A stretch of DNA of 64,000 bases, from assembly GCF_014851815.1 (NCBI RefSeq), contig NZ_JACVAJ010000002.1:1116001-1180000 (forward strand). The letters are read 5' to 3'. The translations under genes were made by a program, and so were the position numbers. The stretch is from Pseudoxanthomonas sp. PXM01 (GTDB taxonomy: Bacteria > Pseudomonadota > Gammaproteobacteria > Xanthomonadales > Xanthomonadaceae). The number at the start of each line of letters is the position of its first letter. Position 1 is the first letter of the stretch. This document shows positions 59,399 to 64,000 of this stretch, piece by piece. The notes below the pieces were generated by a model that saw only the letters and a program-made list of their open reading frames with translations, made no database searches and was not told the DNA's origin.

Positions 59399-59619
59399 TG
59401 ACAACGGTTTGGTCGGACGATGCCTGGGCTGCCTTCAAGTACGAGGCACGCTCGCTCCATGCCTACGGTCTGCGCGGCGATGCGCTCTGGAAACGACTCG
59501 ATCAGGCGATGACCGAGCTTTATACCTCGGCGGAGCCGATGGACCAAGCACAGGTCTATGAGGACGCGATGCGTCATCTCGTCGCCTGCGGCTATCTCCC
59601 GACATCGATGGCCCCCTAG
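59398..59619 (+). CDS. Small helical protein in the paralogue string
   Basis: The 73-residue protein starts at the ATG that shares a base with the TGA of paralogue B (TGATG), so it is translationally coupled. It is predicted helical: MTTVWSDDAWAAFKYEARSL, ALWKRLDQAMTELYTS, QVYEDAMRHLVACGYL. It has no membrane span or signal. I recognise no domain. The tight coupling suggests it acts with paralogue B. Confidence 0.6.
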   Translation: MTTVWSDDAWAAFKYEARSLHAYGLRGDALWKRLDQAMTELYTSAEPMDQAQVYEDAMRHLVACGYLPTSMAP

Positions 59620-59666
59620 CGTCACCAAGTCGTCAAGGCTACCCCTCATTCTTGTTGCCGTTGTTC

Positions 59667-59685
59667 GCCCGCACCACCTGCGGGC
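59667..59685. other. Hairpin between small genes
   Basis: GCCCGC-ACCACCT-GCGGGC is a perfect 6-bp stem in the 88-bp gap between the 59398 and 59708 genes. It may be an attenuator or a simple spacer. Confidence 0.35.
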
Positions 59686-59707
59686 CCATTACTCGTAGGA
59701 CGCAGTC

Positions 59708-60067
59708 ATGTCATTCGCCACTCAAGACGGCTTTCATTGGCGAGAAAGCCCCCATCAAGCTGATCTGTTCCACATCAATCCACATCGAAAGGCATATACC
59801 TACTTCTACGAAGATCTGCCGATCGCCCGCATTGAGCCATCAGGTCGCGGTCTGATCGCGCGATTCAGCTCATCACTGTTGGACACGCCCGGTCGACCCG
59901 TGGCAGTGTCCAGCGTGCCCAGGGGCAAGATCTTCGTTGAGAACTGGATCCGGCCCCGCCAAACGGCCGTCATCGCCGCTTGTCGGCAGGCGCAGATTGC
60001 CGATCAGATCGACATGGCGAGCATGCTTAGTGGGCCGTCACGGCCCGAGAACTCCGCCAGCCTATAG
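59708..60067 (+). CDS. Small protein, paralogue C of an unknown family
   Basis: The 119-residue protein is the most diverged member: DGFHWRESPHQ, then DLPIARIEPSGRGLIARF (matching [14 protein letters not shown] and AVARIRPVGNGWIV of A and B), and GKIFVENWIRPRQ. It keeps F-x-W-R, the P-x-G-x-G turn and the basic Trp-Ile-Arg stretch but has an insert of Tyr/Phe-rich residues (YTYFYED). GGAC before ATG is a weak ribosome site. It ends 7 bp before the next gene. Function unknown. Confidence 0.65.
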   Translation: MSFATQDGFHWRESPHQADLFHINPHRKAYTYFYEDLPIARIEPSGRGLIARFSSSLLDTPGRPVAVSSVPRGKIFVENWIRPRQTAVIAACRQAQIADQIDMASMLSGPSRPENSASL

Positions 60068-60074
60068 TCGCTCC

Positions 60075-60503
60075 ATGCTCACGCGCGAAGAAATTGCCGC
60101 CCGCCTAGATGAAGCCGAGAATGCCATTCGCGATGGCCAGGTAGGCAGCAACCCGCACGAGTTCATCGAAACTTTATGGGCACAGGTGCAGGGGCAGACA
60201 CCGCCTGACCTGCGGATTGAAGTCCATGATCGACTCTTGGAATTGACCGGATTGCTGGGGATCCGCAGCGGCTCGCTGGCGCAGGAAAGGTTGGGCAGTC
60301 CGCGGTGGGACATGTTCCTGGCCGCGCTTGAAGACCTTCCCGACGCAACGCAAGATGACTCCGCCTTCTGGCGTGCCGTGGAAGATGTGAAGGCTCCACT
60401 GCTCGAGGGATGTACCGAAGAGTGTAGTGCCGAGATCGAAGCCGCTGTCCAAGCCGAATTGAACAAGCGTGGGTTGGCGACACTGGGCGACTTCGAGCCT
60501 TAA
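60075..60503 (+). CDS. Helical protein at the end of the small-gene string
   Basis: The 142-residue protein starts at an ATG 7 bp after paralogue C. It is acidic and mostly helical (LTREEIAARLDEAENAIRDG, EFIETLWAQVQG, DRLLELTGLLGIRSG, FWRAVEDVKAPLLEGCTEE). Two Cys lie near the end. I recognise no family. It closes the plus-strand run that begins at 58050. Because the run is tight and one-directional it may be one transcript. Confidence 0.65.
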   Translation: MLTREEIAARLDEAENAIRDGQVGSNPHEFIETLWAQVQGQTPPDLRIEVHDRLLELTGLLGIRSGSLAQERLGSPRWDMFLAALEDLPDATQDDSAFWRAVEDVKAPLLEGCTEECSAEIEAAVQAELNKRGLATLGDFEP

Positions 60504-60831
60504 TCTCTGACGGGCTGCCTCCTGCCTCAACGGACACTCCCCTCTCGACTCGCATATAGGTATTCTTGCGCTGATTCCGATCGAGGGGCGGCCAAGCCAT
60601 GAAGCGACTTGCCGCACGCCGAGAATCACAGGCGTCCGTTTGAGCAGGTGCTGGGCACCTTCTGCATGCCAACCATAATCTGCCATCAAAGTCCGCACCC
60701 CACGCCCAAAGGAATCCAATCATCAGACAGGCCGCGTCCGGCAGATGACGTTTGGACGATTGGGTACGACGTACAAGAATCCGATCGGAAGGGGCGAATG
60801 AGCTGACTGTCAGGCGTCGCTTACCCCTTAC
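60504..60831. other. Intergenic region between convergent genes
   Basis: About 330 bp without a convincing gene, repeat or hairpin. Confidence 0.4.
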
Positions 60832-61455
60832 TCAATGCTTTTGGCGACCCAGCATCTCATCGCGGCTTTGTTCCGCTCGCGATGCTCCGATGGCCGTTTC
60901 AACTTTCTTGACCTCCTCAGGCGGGGGCAAGACGGCAGGCATGCCAAGCGACTGAATCCACAGTTCCCGACACCAGCCCATCGTGTGATAGAGGTGGTGA
61001 TCCTCGTCACTTTCGACAGCTTTGTAGGCTGGTTCCAGCACCTTCGCCAGAGCGCCTCCCTGCTCGACAACTTTGCCGATTAGCTCCCAGTTTTGGTGAT
61101 CTTTGGTTTCGGCCAGTACCACACATTCAGCAGCCACCAGTTCGGCCGCTTCGGGAGCGTCGTTCTTCATCGCCATCTCAATGGCCTTGACCAAGGAGGA
61201 GCCTAGATGCGCAACAACTTTTCGTCCGGGTGATTGTTCCTCCGTGTCCATCTCCAACTGCTCGAACACTCGGGTCAATACCTGCTCATGGGTGCGGGTC
61301 TCTTCCAGATACTCGCCCCATTCCTTCTTGAGGTCCTCGTTGACGGCTGCCTTTACCGCGGCCGTGTAGATCTGGATGCCGCCGCGCTCAGTCTCGAGTG
61401 CCTGGAGCAGGAGTTCGTGAACTTGTTCGGTCTTTACTTTTGAGGAACGGGCCAT
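60832..61455 (-). CDS. Ferritin-like diiron protein
   Basis: The 207-residue protein is a four-helix ferritin-like bundle: LLLQALETERGGIQIYTAAV with the first Glu, EETRTHEQVLTRVFEQLEMD with the Glu-x-x-His type pair, LVAAECVVLAETKDHQNWEL with another Glu and His, and a final helix near the C-terminus. It resembles the YciE/YciF and DUF892 stress group. It probably stores iron or handles peroxide in the cytoplasm; the true ligand set needs structure. The start is the ATG at 61455. It is a single gene, away from other iron genes. Confidence 0.75.
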   Translation of the reverse strand: MARSSKVKTEQVHELLLQALETERGGIQIYTAAVKAAVNEDLKKEWGEYLEETRTHEQVLTRVFEQLEMDTEEQSPGRKVVAHLGSSLVKAIEMAMKNDAPEAAELVAAECVVLAETKDHQNWELIGKVVEQGGALAKVLEPAYKAVESDEDHHLYHTMGWCRELWIQSLGMPAVLPPPEEVKKVETAIGASRAEQSRDEMLGRQKH

Positions 61456-61899
61456 GCGGGTGAATCCTATGCTGGGTTTAAGCCTCTAATTACGCCGCCA
61501 CGCGAGAAGCCGATGTGACAGCGGCGTCGGTGACGCCTTCACAAAGCACACCCGGGTGCGTTCCTGCTAGCGCCATGATCACCCTTGTGACCCTAGACAA
61601 GGTCGATCTGCTCGACCTCGTGGGTGGCGGAGGTTTGGGGCGGCCGCGTTGAAAGTCGCTGTCCAATTTCTCAAACTGCGTTCCTGCTTTGATTGGGTCT
61701 AGGCGCCCACGATCTATGCCAATGACAACCTCGCCCATTGGCAGGGCCATCTGCAGATCTACTGGGCGCGTGCACGCGGCGTGAGTAGCAGTGAAAGGCC
61801 GCTTACATACTTCGTCCTGTTTGAATCCACCTCCATCACGCGTGCGTAGAGCACGTGCCTACAGTAGGTAGGCGCTATCCGTACTGATGGGAGAGGCAC
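61456..61899 (+). other. Intergenic region: leader of outer-membrane copy 3
   Basis: No gene seen; a minus-strand frame near 61490-61750 has no recognisable domain. From 61785 the sequence is nearly identical to 12296-12410, marking the left end of the duplicated unit. The leader hairpin is at 61857-61873. Confidence 0.5.
61857..61873 (+). promoter_or_regulatory. Conserved 5'-leader hairpin, copy 3
   Basis: GCCTAC-AGTAG-GTAGGC lies 26 bases before the start codon, as in copy 2, with only the loop changed. Confidence 0.6.
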
Positions 61900-62682
61900 A
61901 TGCAGATCAAACTTCTTGGCGCCGCCTTGCTGATGGCGGTAGGGCCCGCGTTTGCGGCAGGTCCCGAACAGGGAAGATTCTCGATGTCGGTGTTCGGCGG
62001 CGTCGACAGGCCGGTCAGCGGGGACGTCCACACCGGCGCGGTGGCACCGGTGCCGGATCTCGGTCCCTTGAACCCCGCGCTGGCGGGCGTCAGCGCGGAG
62101 TTGCGCATTCGTTCCGGTAGCCATGAGCAGATCTACGGCACCGCCAATTCATGGGGCCTGGAACTGGGCTACGGACTGAGCGACCGGAGCGAAGTGTTCC
62201 TCCAGGCGAGGGAGACCAGCGCCGATGATGGTCGCGCGCGAGTCGGTGCCGCGTACGTGCCGGCGCTCGACACCGAGCTCGACGTCTTCGGAAGGTTCTC
62301 GGGCTATGACGCGTACGCGTGGGAGGCTGGGTACCGGCACTTCTTCCGCGACGGCAGCCGGGTCAGACCATTCGTCGCGGCGCGACTGGGTGCGACCGAA
62401 ACCGATGTCATCAGGGCCATCTTCGAGATTCCCGATGCCGCGATCACGATCCCGAATGCGCCGTTCTACGAGAAGGACTGGGCACTGAGTGGTGGTCTTG
62501 AGGCCGGCGCGCAGATCTCGTTTACCGAGCGCTTCAGTATGAAGCTCACCGCAGGGGTGAACTACATCGACGATCTTTCGGACGACGACTCAGCGATCGC
62601 CGGGCTCGGCTTGGCTGCCATCAACGACACTGGTAGCCGCATCTCAGTGCCGATTTCCATAATGGGCCGCTGGGACTTCTGA
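61900..62682 (+). CDS. Outer-membrane beta-barrel-like protein, paralogue 3 of 3
   Basis: This 260-residue protein is almost identical to the one at 12411 (for example SWGLELGYGLSDRSEVFLQA in place of SWGLEVGYGL), with a signal peptide, barrel-like strands and C-terminal GRWDF. Differences are scattered single residues (RFSMSV for KFSMSV, ANS for AKS, SIMGRWDF for SITGRWDF). The leader and downstream hairpins are conserved, so the whole unit was copied within this region. Function is unknown; tandem dosage or antigenic variation are ideas, not evidence. Confidence 0.8.
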   Translation: MQIKLLGAALLMAVGPAFAAGPEQGRFSMSVFGGVDRPVSGDVHTGAVAPVPDLGPLNPALAGVSAELRIRSGSHEQIYGTANSWGLELGYGLSDRSEVFLQARETSADDGRARVGAAYVPALDTELDVFGRFSGYDAYAWEAGYRHFFRDGSRVRPFVAARLGATETDVIRAIFEIPDAAITIPNAPFYEKDWALSGGLEAGAQISFTERFSMKLTAGVNYIDDLSDDDSAIAGLGLAAINDTGSRISVPISIMGRWDF

Positions 62683-62694
62683 GAACGTTCGACG

Positions 62695-62716
62695 GCGGGC
62701 GCAGCAACGTGCCCGC
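62695..62716 (+). terminator. Downstream hairpin, copy 3
   Basis: GCGGGC and GCCCGC flank a loop containing GCAA after the stop. It matches copies 1 and 2, but here the pair next to the loop is a mismatch. Confidence 0.45.
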
Positions 62717-62761
62717 TGCCAAGGCCTGACGTCAGCAACCAGGACCAGGCTGTCGTCATCG

Positions 62762-62789
62762 GTGTCCGCTACCGGCCAGAAGCGGACAT
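62762..62789. repeat. Dispersed palindromic repeat, copy 11
   Basis: GTGTCCGCTACCGGCCAGA followed by AGCGGACAT; very close to copy 5, with which it shares its flanks, so it was copied along with the outer-membrane gene. Confidence 0.8.
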
Positions 62790-62829
62790 GCCGCCTGGCG
62801 CCTAATACGTTCATTCATTCAGCGATGAT

Positions 62830-63999
62830 CTATCTCTGAATCAGAGGCTCGAGAGGCATCTGAAATTCGAAGATCGTGCCGCTGTCTTCAGCGGACGTGA
62901 CATGTAAGGTGCCGTCGTGCGCGATGGCGATCTGGGATGCGATGTACAAGCCAAGACCCAAACCCTCTTCGGGTCGAGCGGCCCCCTGGCGATCGAATGG
63001 TTCGAATATGCGTCCAATCTTGGTTGGCGGAATCGCCCCGCGATTGGCGACACTGAGACGGAGCACGCCGTCTTCCGTGCTACTGATGACTTGTATGACT
63101 GACTCCGGGCTCCCATGGATCACCGCATTGATAAGCAAGTTGCTCAACAGCTGGGAAATTCGATACTGATCGCACAAGACCCTCTCCGTAATGTCAGTCG
63201 ATGAGGTGAATGTGCGCTCAGGATGTGCCTGCCTGATCTCGTCGATTACCGCATCCAGGCTACGTGCGAGATCTTCGTTCACTTCCTTGCGCACGAGCAT
63301 TCCCCCGCCTAGACGCCCGCGCGCAAAGTCCATGGTGACTTCAATGAGCTCGTGTATGCGCGCCGCACTTTGCTTGACATGACCAACAAGCTTGAGCTGC
63401 TTCTTGTCCAGCTTGCTTGTCCCGATGATCTCGGCCGCCATGGTTATTGACTGCAATGGGTTGCGGAGATCATGAGCCAGGACAGCAATGAACTCTTCGC
63501 GGAGTTTTGCTACCCCGTTGGCAAGCAATAGGCTGTTTTCCGACTCGTCGAGATCTAGTCTTGACTGCGCGAGCGACATCTCGCGTGACGTTGCCTCCGA
63601 ACTCGCGCGTGTCCGATCATCCTCACTGTCGACATGCAAGCTGTACAGGTTGGCAAGCCTCTGCATGGATTCCACCTCTTTCAAAGAGATGAGGCGAGGA
63701 TCCGGATCGAAGGCGCATAGCGTTCCGAATAGCGTGCCATCGCGAGTGACCAAAGGCACGGCCACATAACTCCGAAAGCCCATAGTCGCGGGAATGTAGT
63801 CATGATCCAGACTTGCGCCTTTCTCCGCATCGGAAATGCAGATGGGAGTGCGCGTATCTTTTACCTTCTTGCATAAAGTAAGTCCGGCATCGAGTCGGGT
63901 CCCCTTCCGGATGCCGTAACCGGCTTGATCAATAGCGTCGAGCGCGATCCAGCTTTCGCGTGTGACGCGAGCGGCCACCGCGCACCGCATCCCGGTAAT
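62830..63999 (-). CDS. GAF-domain sensor histidine kinase (5' end outside window)
   Basis: The frame is open to the right edge (codons read ...ITGMRCAVAARVT), so the start lies beyond base 64000; about 390 residues are visible. A GAF domain covers about the first 125 (PICISDAEKGASLDHDYIPA, YVAVPLVTRDGTLFGTLCAF). A coiled coil leads to the HisKA box FIAVLAHDLRNPLQSITM with the phosphorylated His, then the ATPase domain with NAVIHGS (N box), IGRIFEPF (F box) and GLGLGLYIASQIA (G2). The G1 box reads VANRGAIPP without the usual Asp. No response regulator is visible. Confidence 0.88.
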   Translation of the reverse strand: MTGMRCAVAARVTRESWIALDAIDQAGYGIRKGTRLDAGLTLCKKVKDTRTPICISDAEKGASLDHDYIPATMGFRSYVAVPLVTRDGTLFGTLCAFDPDPRLISLKEVESMQRLANLYSLHVDSEDDRTRASSEATSREMSLAQSRLDLDESENSLLLANGVAKLREEFIAVLAHDLRNPLQSITMAAEIIGTSKLDKKQLKLVGHVKQSAARIHELIEVTMDFARGRLGGGMLVRKEVNEDLARSLDAVIDEIRQAHPERTFTSSTDITERVLCDQYRISQLLSNLLINAVIHGSPESVIQVISSTEDGVLRLSVANRGAIPPTKIGRIFEPFDRQGAARPEEGLGLGLYIASQIAIAHDGTLHVTSAEDSGTIFEFQMPLEPLIQR

Positions 64000-64000
64000 G

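Noticed and set aside
7911-62789. The dispersed palindromes as a CRISPR array
   Set aside because: Copies are single, kilobases apart, without regular spacers, and no cas gene is present.

Overview
The window is GC-rich, densely coded chromosomal DNA. The gene content points to the Xanthomonadaceae/Lysobacteraceae, most like Pseudoxanthomonas, Lysobacter or Xanthomonas. The clues are a xylan-utilisation locus with a TonB-dependent receptor, SapC, JmjC-like cupin and tryptophan-halogenase block, LacI-type XylR boxes close to TGGTAGCGCTAACA, and many short dispersed palindromes. I see no tRNA, rRNA, CRISPR array or intact mobile element. The genus is an inference.

Layout. (1) 1-13.2 kb is mixed: the 3' part of a cyclic beta-glucan synthase (GH94) with a coupled small gene, a secreted cupin, a hemerythrin gene cut by a stop codon, a protein almost free of hydrophobic residues, an outer-membrane-type protein (copy 1 of 3), a CMD/AhpD-like protein, the operon arsR-arsC-aqpS-arsH, and outer-membrane copy 2. 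(2) 13.3-42.1 kb is a xylan/glucuronoxylan locus. It has a nine-gene operon (GH67, SGNH esterase, GH43, GH3, symporter, GH43, epimerase, esterase, GH43), a divergent LacI/XylR gene, xylB-xylA-xylE, a second block (TonB receptor, SapC, JmjC-like cupin, flavin-dependent halogenase, DUF6445-like protein) and a second LacI/XylR paralogue. Three XylR-box-like palindromes link these units. The inferred flow is: oligosaccharides enter through the receptor, are trimmed in the periplasm by GH67/GH43/GH3 and esterases, cross the inner membrane through two transporters, and xylose reaches the pentose phosphate pathway through XylA and XylB. No endoxylanase is present here.

(3) 42.2-48.4 kb: a LysR/PNPOx pair divergent from an operon of MFS transporter, 46-residue membrane protein, DsbA-like isomerase and SDR; then NTF2-like, rhodanese, GNAT and cupin genes. 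(4) 48.4-54.7 kb: two exported proteins of unknown function, an ECF sigma/anti-sigma pair whose divergent promoters are mirror images, an IS30 transposase relic, and an AsmA-like protein. (5) 55.2-61.5 kb: an SOS-type operon umuD-umuC-cho facing a string of small unknown genes, three of them paralogues, around a 3-methyladenine glycosylase gene with an in-frame stop; then a ferritin-like protein. (6) The end holds outer-membrane copy 3 and a GAF histidine kinase that runs off the right edge.

A palindromic repeat (arms TGTCCGCT / AGCGGACA) occurs eleven times, always between genes. Copies sit on both sides of the xylan locus and none lies within it.
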